Source: Verrucomicrobiota bacterium | Lineage (GTDB): Bacteria > Verrucomicrobiota > Verrucomicrobiae > Chthoniobacterales > UBA10450 | DNA length: 20,930 nt | Reading direction: 5' to 3' | NCBI GenBank assembly: GCA_005887855.1 | Contig: VBQB01000258.1 | Coordinates: 1-20,930 of the forward strand | Part shown: positions 8,419 through 16,449 of the stretch, in pieces | Layout of the letters: each line of letters opens with the position of its first letter | How positions within the stretch are numbered: position 1 is the stretch's first letter | The notes under the pieces: generated by a model | Told to the model about the DNA's origin: nothing | Seen by the model: the letters and a program-made list of their open reading frames with translations, nothing else | The model's database searches: none | Program-made: the position numbers and the translations under genes

Positions 8419-8439
8419 AGCTATCGAGGCATCGCTTAT

Positions 8440-9747
8440 ATGGATATCACCGTTTTCGGAATGGGATATGTGGGCTGTGTCACGGCCGCATGCTTGGCCG
8501 ACATGGGCTATTCGGTGACTGGCGTCGATTTACAAGAAACCAAGGTATCTCTTATTAACGCAGGAAAAAGCCCCGTAATCGAACCGGCCTTGGGAGACTT
8601 GATCCGTCGCGGCGTTGACGCGGGACGCTTGCGAGCGACCCAGCGCGTACAGAGACTGGGAGACCTCTCGTTGATCTGTGTTGGTACACCCAGTAATGAG
8701 AATGGCAGCTTAGGTCTTGCCCAGGTGGAAAGAGTTGTGAGCGAAATCGGCGAATTGCTACGAAGAGCAAACAGCTTCCACGTCGTAGTCGTCCGGAGCA
8801 CCGTTTTGCCCGGAACGGTGGACAATGTGGTGCGGCCTTTGCTGGAACAAAAATCTGTTAAAGAGGATGGAAAGGACTTCGGTATCTGCATGAATCCCGA
8901 GTTCATGCGCGAAACCACGGCAATCCATGATTTTTATCATCCTCCATTTACGGTCATCGGGGCCTGCGGCGATCGTGCCGCCGAACGAGTTGCCGCTATG
9001 TATTCTAGCGTAAAAGCCCCTGTGGAGCGGACCTCTGTTTTGGTAGCCGAACTGATTAAGTACGCCTCCAACGCATTTCATGCGCTTAAAGTATGTTTCG
9101 CGAACGAGATCGGAAATCTCAGTAAGGGTATGGGCATTGATAGCCACAAAGTGATGGAGATTTTTTGCAAAGACACCAAGTTGAACATCTCCCCGTATTA
9201 CCTCAGACCCGGATTTGCTTTCGGCGGCTCATGTTTGCCAAAGGATCTTCGTGCTATTCTCTACAAGGCTAAACAATTGGATTTGGAGCTACCGATGCTC
9301 GGCACTGTGCTTGAAACGAATCGTAAGCAAGTCGACCTAGCCTTCAATCTAATCCGCAAAACAGGAAAGAGTCGCGTGGGCGTCTTGGGGCTCAGTTTCA
9401 AAGGCGGAACCGACGATCTTCGTGAAAGCCCCATCGTGGTATTGATTGAAAGCTTGATCGGCAAAGGACATAGATTGGCTATCTACGACGCAGAAGTTGC
9501 TTTGGCGAAACTCGTGGGCGCGAACAAGTACTACATCGAACAAGCAATACCTCACATCTCATCTTTGATGGTTCCTTCTCCAAAAGAAGTCATCCAATCC
9601 AGCGACGTAATCGTAGTCAGTAAAAATAGTCCCGAAATTCAGGAAGCCATCGCCAATCATAGCGATTCAAAGTTGATTATTGATCTAATCCGGTTGCCCG
9701 CCGAATCTGTGAAGGCTTCTTCGAATTATCAGGGTATCTGCTGGTAG
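8440..9747 (+). CDS. algD: GDP-mannose 6-dehydrogenase-like nucleotide-sugar dehydrogenase
   Basis: Four-electron oxidation of a nucleotide sugar to its uronate with NAD+. The closest family I recognise is AlgD, which makes GDP-mannuronate. Evidence over 435 residues: the NAD motif VFGMGYVG at the N-terminus; [51 protein letters not shown]; the catalytic cysteine C265 in [31 protein letters not shown]; and a C-terminus ending GICW as in AlgD. Length matches AlgD (about 436). It starts with ATG 21 bases after the deacetylase remnant. UDP-glucose or UDP-ManNAc dehydrogenases are related alternatives, but GDP-mannose is favoured by the motif detail. Confidence 0.9.
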   Translation: MDITVFGMGYVGCVTAACLADMGYSVTGVDLQETKVSLINAGKSPVIEPALGDLIRRGVDAGRLRATQRVQRLGDLSLICVGTPSNENGSLGLAQVERVVSEIGELLRRANSFHVVVVRSTVLPGTVDNVVRPLLEQKSVKEDGKDFGICMNPEFMRETTAIHDFYHPPFTVIGACGDRAAERVAAMYSSVKAPVERTSVLVAELIKYASNAFHALKVCFANEIGNLSKGMGIDSHKVMEIFCKDTKLNISPYYLRPGFAFGGSCLPKDLRAILYKAKQLDLELPMLGTVLETNRKQVDLAFNLIRKTGKSRVGVLGLSFKGGTDDLRESPIVVLIESLIGKGHRLAIYDAEVALAKLVGANKYYIEQAIPHISSLMVPSPKEVIQSSDVIVVSKNSPEIQEAIANHSDSKLIIDLIRLPAESVKASSNYQGICW

Positions 9748-9771
9748 CAACGGTTATAACACAGTTTGATC

Positions 9772-11019
9772 ATGATCCGATCTGCCGGCAAAATCCTGAT
9801 GCTGGTTGAGAACTATTTTCCGCAGGACACTCGCGTCAAGAACGAGGCAAGTTTACTCACTGACGCAGGTTACCAGGTTACCGTGATCGCGCTTCGGAGA
9901 AAGGGCCAGGCAGGACGCGAGACCCTGAACCGTATTGAAGTTTACCGTCTGCCGACATTGGAGCTGTTTAAAAAAACTCCATCTGCAAATGTTAATCGAC
10001 TGAATCTGCTTTTCGTCAAGCTGAAAGCCTTTCTTGGCTATGTTGTAGAATATTGCTACTTCACCGCAGCTTGTCTTATTGTTAGCACGTACATTTTTGT
10101 AAGCCGGGGCTTCGACGTGATTCACGCCCACAATCCTCCCGATACTCTCTTTTTAGTGGCTCTGCCTTTCAAACTACTCGGAAAGAAATTTGTATTTGAT
10201 CAGCACGATCTCTGTCCGGAACTTTACCGATCCCGTTATTGCGCCGCGGAAGGATTTTACACCCGGATCCTGAGAATGTTTGAGTGGTGCAGCTTGAAAC
10301 TTGCTGATATCACGATCGCTACGAACGAATCGTATAAACAGATACAATTTAAGCGGGCGAATAAGAATCCCCGCGATGTCTTCGTTGTAAGAAATGGGCC
10401 GAACCAGATGCGAATGACCCCTGTTGCGCCCAGCGCTCGTTTGAAAGAAATGAACAAATTCATCCTGTGCTATATTGGTAGCTTAAATCCCCAGGATGGC
10501 GTCGATTACTTGCTGCGTTCATTGCGGCACCTCTTGCATGATTTGAAGTGCTCGGACTTCCATTGCGTCATCATGGGCACGGGAGACTCATTGCAAGATT
10601 TACGTGATCTGGCTGAAAAGCTGCAACTTAACGGCTGCATTGAACTGCTCGGCTTCGTCTCTGATGAAGATTTGCAGGCCAACCTTGCGGCTGCAGACAT
10701 TTGCGTGGACCCTGATCCTTCCAGCCCGTTGAACGACGTTTCTACATGGATCAAGGTCATGGAATACATGGCGTATGCAAAGCCGATCGTCGCTTTCGAT
10801 CTGAAAGAAACACGCTTTTCTGCGGGAGATGCTGCCGTTTATGTCCGACCAAACAAAGAAGCCGAGTTTGCGGAAGCCATTGCCCAACTCATGGCGCAAC
10901 CTGAGCTTCGCAAGCAGATGGGAGCGTACGGTCGTCGTCGGGTTGAGCACGAGCTGCAGTGGAACACGGTTGGCAAAAATCTTTTGACTGCATATGAGAC
11001 GCTTCTGGCCGAGAAATGA
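9772..11019 (+). CDS. Glycosyltransferase family 4
   Basis: A GT-B fold retaining glycosyltransferase that probably adds one sugar of the repeat unit at the cytoplasmic face of the membrane. The N-terminal acceptor domain starts KILMLVENYFPQDTRVKNEA and includes FDVIHAHNPPDTLFLVALPF and FDQHDLCPELY. A hydrophobic stretch near residues 85-108 could hold it to the membrane. The C-terminal Rossmann domain has ILCYIGSLNPQDGVDYLL, CVIMGTGDSL, and the nucleotide-binding region STWIKVMEYMAYAKPIVAFD, with the conserved Glu in KVMEYMA. I chose ATG 9772; a TTG two codons upstream (9766) is in frame. It ends in an ATGA overlap with a 34-codon frame. Confidence 0.92.
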   Translation: MIRSAGKILMLVENYFPQDTRVKNEASLLTDAGYQVTVIALRRKGQAGRETLNRIEVYRLPTLELFKKTPSANVNRLNLLFVKLKAFLGYVVEYCYFTAACLIVSTYIFVSRGFDVIHAHNPPDTLFLVALPFKLLGKKFVFDQHDLCPELYRSRYCAAEGFYTRILRMFEWCSLKLADITIATNESYKQIQFKRANKNPRDVFVVRNGPNQMRMTPVAPSARLKEMNKFILCYIGSLNPQDGVDYLLRSLRHLLHDLKCSDFHCVIMGTGDSLQDLRDLAEKLQLNGCIELLGFVSDEDLQANLAAADICVDPDPSSPLNDVSTWIKVMEYMAYAKPIVAFDLKETRFSAGDAAVYVRPNKEAEFAEAIAQLMAQPELRKQMGAYGRRRVEHELQWNTVGKNLLTAYETLLAEK

Positions 11020-11120
11020 ACGACTTCTACGAAGCACGTCGCTGGGAGGTGTATCGATTACAGTTCTTGGAGCGAATCAGCGGTGTGCTCTCGCCCAGCC
11101 AGCTTCGTGTTAATCCTTGA
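11016..11120 (+). CDS. Possible 34-residue small protein linking two genes (doubtful)
   Basis: An ATG at 11016 overlaps the stop of the glycosyltransferase as ATGA, and its own TGA at 11118-11120 overlaps the TTG start of the acyltransferase as TTGA. The product begins MNDFYEARRWEVYRLQFLE and matches nothing I recognise. The double overlap would allow translation to pass from one gene to the next without a strong ribosome site. It could equally be chance or a remnant of the acyltransferase's own 5' end. Confidence 0.25.
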   Translation: MNDFYEARRWEVYRLQFLERISGVLSPSQLRVNP

Positions 11121-11623
11121 GGGAACGAGCCCGCCAGCTTCGGTCATTAAGGCAGCCCTCCCGCGTCACGCCCGAAGTCCGGCATGCGGGGATTGTCGGC
11201 GTTGAGTTTGGTAAGGACGTCACCGTCGTACAGCCAGTCAATCTCTATGGTTGCGCGATTGGAGATGGCACCTTCGTTGGGCCATTCGTCGAGATACAAA
11301 AAAGAGCGAAGATAGGTAAGCGCTGCCGTGTTCAGTCACACTCATTCATCTGCGAGCTGGTCACGATCGGGGACGATTGCTTCATTTCTCATGGGGCGAT
11401 GTTTATCAATGATCCATTCGTTACCGGGGGCCCGGCGACGGAACGGCGCCTCTGGCGCCAAACCAAGCTTGGCAATCGCGTGAGCATCGGGACAAACGCT
11501 ACCATCCTCCCAGTCAGGATCTGCGATGGCGCAGTCATCGGGGCCGGCGCGGTCGTAACCAAAGATATCACTGAAGCCGGGTTCTACGTAGGTAACCCCG
11601 CGCGGCTGCTTCGGCGACTTTAG
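11117..11623 (+). CDS. Left-handed beta-helix acyltransferase (WlbB/WbpD-like, hexapeptide repeats)
   Basis: A trimeric acetyl-CoA-dependent N-acetyltransferase of the hexapeptide-repeat class, likely acetylating an amino group on a nucleotide sugar. The 168-residue product has successive hexapeptide turns (GCAIGDGTFVGPFVEI, AKIGKRCRVQSHSFI), the segment ISHGAMFINDPF like the metal- and substrate-loop region of WbpD/WlbB, then GNRVSIGTNATILP and GAVIGAGAVVTKDI, ending YVGNPARLLRRL. The only in-frame start is TTG at 11117, with no clear ribosome site. Together with the Gfo/Idh dehydrogenases and the broken aminotransferase it would complete a 3-acetamido-sugar route (inference). Its TAG stop is the first repeat unit of the tract that follows. 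Confidence 0.85.
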   Translation: MRERARQLRSLRQPSRVTPEVRHAGIVGVEFGKDVTVVQPVNLYGCAIGDGTFVGPFVEIQKRAKIGKRCRVQSHSFICELVTIGDDCFISHGAMFINDPFVTGGPATERRLWRQTKLGNRVSIGTNATILPVRICDGAVIGAGAVVTKDITEAGFYVGNPARLLRRL

Positions 11624-11707
11624 CCGATGTAGCCATTTAGCGATTCAACGACTACCAACCCGCGGCTGTCCTCCGTCATTTGTCTTCCAATATCTGACTT
11701 CTCCCTC
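11621..11707 (+). repeat. Spacer made largely of degenerate short tandem repeats
   Basis: The spacer opens with TAGCCGATG, TAGCCATT and TAGCGATT, of which the first TAG is the stop codon of the acyltransferase. From 11666 six 7-base blocks run to the next gene: CTGTCCT, CCGTCAT, TTGTCTT, CCAATAT, CTGACTT, CTCCCTC, then AA and the ATG at 11710. The blocks are degenerate but resemble the better preserved array at 16408-16449. No purine-rich ribosome site is left before the ATG. Confidence 0.5.
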
Positions 11708-11709
11708 AA

Positions 11710-12444
11710 ATGCTGATCATTAACGCGGACGACTGGGGCCGGTCCGTGGCGGAAACGGATGCTGCCCTCAAATGTTTTAGAGAAAAAAGGATCACATCTG
11801 TCAGTGCCATGGTTTTTATGCAGGATTCCAAGCGGGCGGCGAGGCTGACAAAAGACTACGAGTTAGATGATGTCGGGCTGCATCTTAATTTTTCTGAAGA
11901 ATTCACGGACAAGAGCTGTTCGGAAACACTTAAGGAGCACCATGGGCGGATAATCAGATTCTTGAAGCGCGGGAAATATACCCAGCTTTTATATAACCCG
12001 TTTCTTCGAAAAGCTTTTGCCTATTGCTACCATGCACAGGTTGAGGAGTTCGTACGGTTGTTTGAGAAATCGCCGTCGCACATCGACGGACATCATCACA
12101 TGCACCTTTGTGCCAATCTTATCCTGAGCAAACTGATTCCCACTGGCATGAAGCTGCGCCGAAACTTTTCTTTCTGGCCTGGCGAAAAAAGCATGTTGAA
12201 CCGAACGTACCGCTGGCTGGTCGATCGCTGGCTAGCTTGTCGATATCGTCTTACGGATTATTTTTTCGACCTGACCCAGTGCATTCAGGGAAAAAAACTG
12301 GATCGAGTCGCGGCCTTGGCGAAGTCAAGCAATGTGGAACTGATGACGCACCCGATCGTTAACGGGGAAGAGGTATATCTTATGAGCGATGAATTCCAGG
12401 CAATATTACAACGCCTCAAGATTGGCGGTTATGCGCTGGTTTGA
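11710..12444 (+). CDS. YdjC/ChbG-family carbohydrate deacetylase
   Basis: Member of the ChbG/HpnK-type deacetylases, metal-dependent enzymes that remove acetyl groups from amino sugars such as chitooligosaccharides or hopanoid-linked sugars; the substrate here is unknown but is likely a polysaccharide precursor. Key motifs over 244 residues: INADDWG (D7, D8), VGLHLNF (H58), HIDGHHHMH (H124, H128 and following) and ELMTHP (H214). All expected metal and catalytic positions are present and the length is within range. ATG at 11710 directly follows the heptamer-like tract. The gene may be read from the same transcript as its neighbours; the stop is 69 bases before the next start. Confidence 0.88.
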   Translation: MLIINADDWGRSVAETDAALKCFREKRITSVSAMVFMQDSKRAARLTKDYELDDVGLHLNFSEEFTDKSCSETLKEHHGRIIRFLKRGKYTQLLYNPFLRKAFAYCYHAQVEEFVRLFEKSPSHIDGHHHMHLCANLILSKLIPTGMKLRRNFSFWPGEKSMLNRTYRWLVDRWLACRYRLTDYFFDLTQCIQGKKLDRVAALAKSSNVELMTHPIVNGEEVYLMSDEFQAILQRLKIGGYALV

Positions 12445-12493
12445 TCTCGCTCTTCGCTTTATTGCTGGGCTTCAAATATGGTAGTCCCGAGGC

Positions 12494-12522
12494 AATTCTA
12501 GAATTCGTAATCCGTGAATCTA
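12494..12522 (+). repeat. Degenerate heptamer tract overlapping a start codon
   Basis: AATTCTAG is followed by AATTCGT, AATCCGT and GAATCTA, units sharing AATYCGT-like cores in register. The GTG start of the next gene (12514) lies inside the array, which also contains TAA, TGA and TAG triplets. The unit sequence differs from the CTGACCT-type array, so this would be a second repeat family with the same unit length. Confidence 0.5.
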
Positions 12523-13995
12523 GTCGCAACCCACATTGCCAGCGTGTTCGGCCTTCATATGCCGCCACGTCTAGCCCTTTTTCTCACACTTGCCTTAATT
12601 GTCTTCCTTTTCCGGCGAGACATTCGGGAAAAGCCCGACGTCAGCGGCGCGCTTTGGCTTCCGCTTCTTTGGCTGGTGCTCAATTGCTCAAGATCCTTTT
12701 CCCAATGGCTCAATATCTTCGGCTTCCACGTGAGCGGCGCTGCTTCAGCGGAAGAGGGGAGTCCGCTGGATGCATGTTTTTACCTCGCACTGGCTACAGC
12801 GGGCTTTTGTGTCCTCTGTAAGAGGCAAGTCCATCTTTCAGAAATTGTTCTGAACAACGGTTGGCTTATCGCTTTTTTTCTCTACTGTTTCATTTCCATC
12901 GCCTGGTCCGATTTTCCCTTCATAGCTTTCAAGCGGTGGACCAAAGTTCTTGGTCATCCGATTATGGCGCTCATCATCCTTACGGAGCCGGATCCCGACG
13001 AAGCGCTGAGACGGTTAATGAAGCGATGCGCCTATGTGATCGTCCCGATTTCCATTCTCTTCATCAAATACTATCCTCAATTGGGACGGAGTTACGACGA
13101 GTGGAGTGGCCTACCAATAAACAATGGCATCGCTGTAGGCAAAAACCAGTTGGGCGCAGATTGTCTGATCGTGGGTTTCTTTTTCTTTTGGTATTTGCTG
13201 CAAACCTGGCAAGGCGAACGGAACACTCGGAGACGAAACGAGCTTCGACTGATCGCCGGGTTCTTGATCGGTATCTGGTGGCTTTTTTCACAGGCGCACA
13301 GTGCCACATCTACCATATGTCTATTTGTAGCGATACTGGTAGTCGTGTTTGTCCGCATCCGTTCTATAAAAAATTTTATTGGAACGTACGTGTTAGCAGC
13401 ACTAGTTCTCCTTGCCGCAGCAGAACTGGAATTTGGGATTTCAGGACGTTTGTCCGAGGGTCTGGGTAGGGGCTCGAATCTGACGGGCAGAACAGTTCTG
13501 TGGGAAAACGTCCTAAAATTTCAGCCCAATCCCATTCTTGGGACAGGATTTGAAAGCTTCTGGTTGGGAGAGAGGCCGAAGCGGATAGCAGCGCTTTACA
13601 AACATTGGAACCCTGGTGGGGCTCATAATGGCTATTTGGAAACCTATTTAAACTTGGGGTTAGTTGGGCTATCCATTCTAATTGGACTGCTTATTGCGAC
13701 ATTCTGGAAAATACGCCTTGAGCTTTTTCGAAATTTTGAATGGGGGCGATATCGATTGGGCTTCCTCGCGGCAGTAGTACTGCACGCCTGGACGGAAGGA
13801 ACCTTCGGAACGTATAGTCCTATCTGGTTTGTTTTCTATATCATTGCTATGGACTATCCACGAACTCCCCTCGCAACTGCGCAACCATCTGACGGGGTTT
13901 CGAGATCAGAAGAGAGCAGGGAATTCGCGTATGCCGAGGGGAGAACGTTAACGCGCATTAGTGGAGGCCAATGCAAACTTCAACTAGCAGGTTGA
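12514..13995 (+). CDS. O-antigen ligase / polymerase-like membrane protein
   Basis: A multi-spanning inner-membrane protein of the WaaL/Wzy_C group, expected to polymerise lipid-linked repeat units or transfer the finished glycan to an acceptor. The 493-residue product has many hydrophobic helices (roughly ten). A large loop carries GRTVLWENVLKFQPNPILG (R326) and GGAHNGYLETYLNLGLVGL (H371), the Arg and His positions typical of ligases. The final 45 or so residues are hydrophilic and not conserved-looking. The GTG start at 12514 lies within a short repeat tract and has no visible ribosome site; later in-frame starts such as ATG 12559 are possible. Whether it acts as polymerase or ligase cannot be told from sequence alone. 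Confidence 0.85.
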   Translation: MNLVATHIASVFGLHMPPRLALFLTLALIVFLFRRDIREKPDVSGALWLPLLWLVLNCSRSFSQWLNIFGFHVSGAASAEEGSPLDACFYLALATAGFCVLCKRQVHLSEIVLNNGWLIAFFLYCFISIAWSDFPFIAFKRWTKVLGHPIMALIILTEPDPDEALRRLMKRCAYVIVPISILFIKYYPQLGRSYDEWSGLPINNGIAVGKNQLGADCLIVGFFFFWYLLQTWQGERNTRRRNELRLIAGFLIGIWWLFSQAHSATSTICLFVAILVVVFVRIRSIKNFIGTYVLAALVLLAAAELEFGISGRLSEGLGRGSNLTGRTVLWENVLKFQPNPILGTGFESFWLGERPKRIAALYKHWNPGGAHNGYLETYLNLGLVGLSILIGLLIATFWKIRLELFRNFEWGRYRLGFLAAVVLHAWTEGTFGTYSPIWFVFYIIAMDYPRTPLATAQPSDGVSRSEESREFAYAEGRTLTRISGGQCKLQLAG

Positions 13996-14135
13996 GAATA
14001 TTACAGTAATACCCCGGCGCCCGGCGACATGTCTTACGCCTACGCGCATCCGTTGGTGAGCGGCGCGCGCGTTGCGTCGAGGAAGACGGCAGAGGATCGA
14101 CGACGAACAAGAGACGCCATTTCGTCCTCAAACAA

Positions 14136-15206
14136 GTGAACTCGCGCTACATCACTTCCACGGATGACCGGATTCTAGTCACCGGGTCCAATGGTTTTAT
14201 CGGCTCAAAAGTCGTCGAGAAGCTTCTCGAATACGGCTTTGCCAATCTCCGCTGTTTCATTCGGCCCTCGAGCCGGATTGACCGTCTCGAGAAAGCGCTC
14301 AGCCGGTTCGATGCCGGCAAGAATGTTGAGCTCGTTACAGGTGATCTTCTCTCGCGCGATGACTGTAGGAAAGCTGCTGAAGAGGTTTCGATCATCTACC
14401 ATCTCGCGGCCGGCATGGAAAAGTCATTCGCAGGCGCGTTTATGAATTCGGCGCTGACCAGTCGCAACCTGATGGACGCATTTCTCCGGTATGGCCAGCC
14501 CAAGCGTTTTGTGAATGTCAGCTCCTTTGCTGTTTATTCGACCTTAAGTTTGAAACGCGGCGATCTGCTTGATGAAAGTTGTCCTTTAGAAGATGCCCCG
14601 CAGGAACGGTTTGACGCCTATGGCTTTGGCAAGCTCAAACAGGAGGAACTGGTCAAAGAGTACGGCAGGAAATATAAGCTCCCTTATGTGATCGTCCGCC
14701 CGGGATACGTGTTCGGACCCGGCAAGCAAGAGTTGAGCGGCCGAGTTGGCATTGGCACGTTTGGGTTCTTTATCCAGGTAAATGGCTCGCATTCTTTGCC
14801 ATTGACCTTCGTTGATAACTGTGCCGAAGCTATCGTTCTGGCTGGTCGCGAGGCCAATGTTGATAGTGAGATTTTCAACGTTGTGGATGACGAACTACTG
14901 ACTGGCCGCCAATTTCTAAAAGCCTACAAGAAAAAGATGAGATCCTTCCGATCAATCAGGATTCCTTACTTGGCCGGGTACGGCCTCTGTTCTCTATGGG
15001 AGAAATACTCGAAATGGTCCAAGAACCAGCTTCCCCCGGCGTTCAACCGCCGCCGTTGTGACGCTGAGTGGAAGGGAAATCGCTACTCGAATCGCAAGCT
15101 TCGAGAGCAGTTGGGCTGGAAACCAAGGGTGCCGATGGAACAGGCGATGGATGTGTTCCTGGGCCAGTTTGAATCCAATGGAAACGATGATCCGGTGAAG
15201 CATTGA
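14136..15206 (+). CDS. NAD-dependent epimerase/dehydratase (extended SDR)
   Basis: An extended short-chain dehydrogenase/reductase acting on a nucleotide sugar or on a sugar-linked intermediate; epimerase, dehydratase and reductase are all possible. The 356-residue product has the cofactor motif TGSNGFIG (16-23), a strand with VTGDLLSRDD, IYHLAAG, the serine-containing FVNVSSFAVYS, the catalytic Y162-x3-K166 in YGFGK, and VRPGYVFGPG. Length suits the class. The GTG start at 14136 follows a 140-base GC-rich spacer in which I see no promoter. Its TGA stop (15204-15206) is part of the first octamer of the repeat array in front of the next gene. Confidence 0.88.
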   Translation: MNSRYITSTDDRILVTGSNGFIGSKVVEKLLEYGFANLRCFIRPSSRIDRLEKALSRFDAGKNVELVTGDLLSRDDCRKAAEEVSIIYHLAAGMEKSFAGAFMNSALTSRNLMDAFLRYGQPKRFVNVSSFAVYSTLSLKRGDLLDESCPLEDAPQERFDAYGFGKLKQEELVKEYGRKYKLPYVIVRPGYVFGPGKQELSGRVGIGTFGFFIQVNGSHSLPLTFVDNCAEAIVLAGREANVDSEIFNVVDDELLTGRQFLKAYKKKMRSFRSIRIPYLAGYGLCSLWEKYSKWSKNQLPPAFNRRRCDAEWKGNRYSNRKLREQLGWKPRVPMEQAMDVFLGQFESNGNDDPVKH

Positions 15207-15247
15207 AGGTTTGAAGCGTTGAGGCGGATCACTGATCACAATTCACG
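15201..15247 (+). repeat. Mixed octamer/heptamer array filling a gene spacer
   Basis: Three octamers, CATTGAAG, GTTTGAAG and CGTTGAGG (15201-15224), are followed by CG and a base-adjusted run of heptamers GATCACT, GATCACA, ATTCACG (15227-15247) that ends directly at the ATG of the next gene. The TGA of the first octamer is the stop codon of the SDR gene. The three TGA triplets at 15204, 15212 and 15220 fall in the three different reading frames. Confidence 0.7.
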
Positions 15248-16411
15248 ATGTTAAAAATCGCCATAGTCGGTTGCGGAAAGGTTGCCGACCAGCATGTGGA
15301 GGCCATCTATCGCATTCCTGACTGCGAAATTGTCGCTCTTTGTGATCGCGAACCGCTTATGGCCAGACAACTGGGTGAGCGCCGTGGGGTTTCGGCGTGC
15401 TTTTCCGATCTGAAGGAAATGCTGCACGTCGTCAGGCCTGATGTCGTTCACATTACGACTCCGCCACAGGGCCATTATTCTCTTGCGGCAGAATGTCTCA
15501 ACGCGGGAAGTCATGTTTATGTTGAAAAACCTTTCACTATTACAGCCGGCGAGGCCGAAGCGCTGGTCCAACTCGCTGAGGATCACGGTCTAAGAGCAAC
15601 TGTCGGCCATAATTATCAATTCACGCTCGAGATGCTGGAAATGCGGCGGCTTGTGAAAGGAGGATTCCTGGGCGGAAAACCTGTCCACCTGGAGAGCTAC
15701 TGGTCGTATGATTTAGGAGATTTAAGGTATGCGAGCGCATTCTTGAGCAACCGTACCCATTGGGTGCGCCAGTTGCCGGGCCAATTGTTTCAGAACATCA
15801 TTAGCCACGGGATCGCTAAGCTGACCGAATTTCTTGATGACGAGCTGGTAGAAATTGTCGCCACGGCATATCAAAGCGAACAACTCCGAAGCCTTGGTGC
15901 AGGGGACGTCTTAGATGAGTTGAGGGTCCTGATCCGCGACAAGATGGGCACGACGGCTTTTTTCTGTTTCTCAACTCAAATCGAAGGGCTTAACCAGTTA
16001 CGCATTTACGGCCCGGCCAATTCAGTGATTGCAGATATCATCACTGGAACGCTTATCCGAAAGGAGAACCGTTCCTATAAGAGCTATCTTACGTATTTTA
16101 TTCCACCATTGAAGGCGGCCGGCGAACATTTTCGAAATGCCCGAATGAACGTGGTAAACTTTCTCCGACGGCGACTCTATCAGGACTTTGGAATGAAAGA
16201 ACTGATCGAACGCTACTATGACAGCATTCGTCTGGACAGTCCGCTTCCGATTCCGCAGCGCGAGATCCTCTTAACAGCTCGCATCATGGACGAAATCTTT
16301 GCGCAAATTTATCCCGAGCGTATCCAATCGTCGATCCCAAGCTCCCCGGCCGCGGAGGGTCGTCCGCCTCAGCCCTCTCTGGCCCACCCTAGTCTCAACG
16401 TAGGCGGCTGA
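15248..16411 (+). CDS. Second Gfo/Idh/MocA family oxidoreductase
   Basis: NAD(P)-dependent sugar oxidoreductase, 387 residues, distinct from the enzyme at 1681. The Rossmann motif IAIVGCGKVADQH is at the N-terminus, the EKP signature at E93-K94-P95, and a histidine in NIISHGIAKLTEF (H187) occupies the C-terminal catalytic region. The middle part (ESYWSYDLGD, SNRTHWVRQLPGQLFQNI) resembles homologues in exopolysaccharide clusters annotated only as oxidoreductases. It sits next to the SDR gene, suggesting the pair acts on one sugar. The ATG at 15248 directly abuts a heptamer array. The TGA stop lies inside the first heptamer of the next array, so the last residues (after about 370) may be set by the repeat. 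Confidence 0.88.
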   Translation: MLKIAIVGCGKVADQHVEAIYRIPDCEIVALCDREPLMARQLGERRGVSACFSDLKEMLHVVRPDVVHITTPPQGHYSLAAECLNAGSHVYVEKPFTITAGEAEALVQLAEDHGLRATVGHNYQFTLEMLEMRRLVKGGFLGGKPVHLESYWSYDLGDLRYASAFLSNRTHWVRQLPGQLFQNIISHGIAKLTEFLDDELVEIVATAYQSEQLRSLGAGDVLDELRVLIRDKMGTTAFFCFSTQIEGLNQLRIYGPANSVIADIITGTLIRKENRSYKSYLTYFIPPLKAAGEHFRNARMNVVNFLRRRLYQDFGMKELIERYYDSIRLDSPLPIPQREILLTARIMDEIFAQIYPERIQSSIPSSPAAEGRPPQPSLAHPSLNVGG

Positions 16412-16449
16412 TCTCCGACCTCTGACCTCTGACATCTGATCTCTGTCCA
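16408..16449 (+). repeat. Six-unit heptamer array spanning a whole gene spacer
   Basis: Six heptamers in perfect register: CTGATCT, CCGACCT, CTGACCT, CTGACAT, CTGATCT, CTGTCCA. The first contains the TGA stop (16409-16411) of the oxidoreductase and the last ends one base before the GTG start at 16450. The spacer therefore consists of nothing else, and it has no Shine-Dalgarno site. TGA occurs at 16409, 16423, 16430 and 16437, covering all three frames. Confidence 0.9.
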
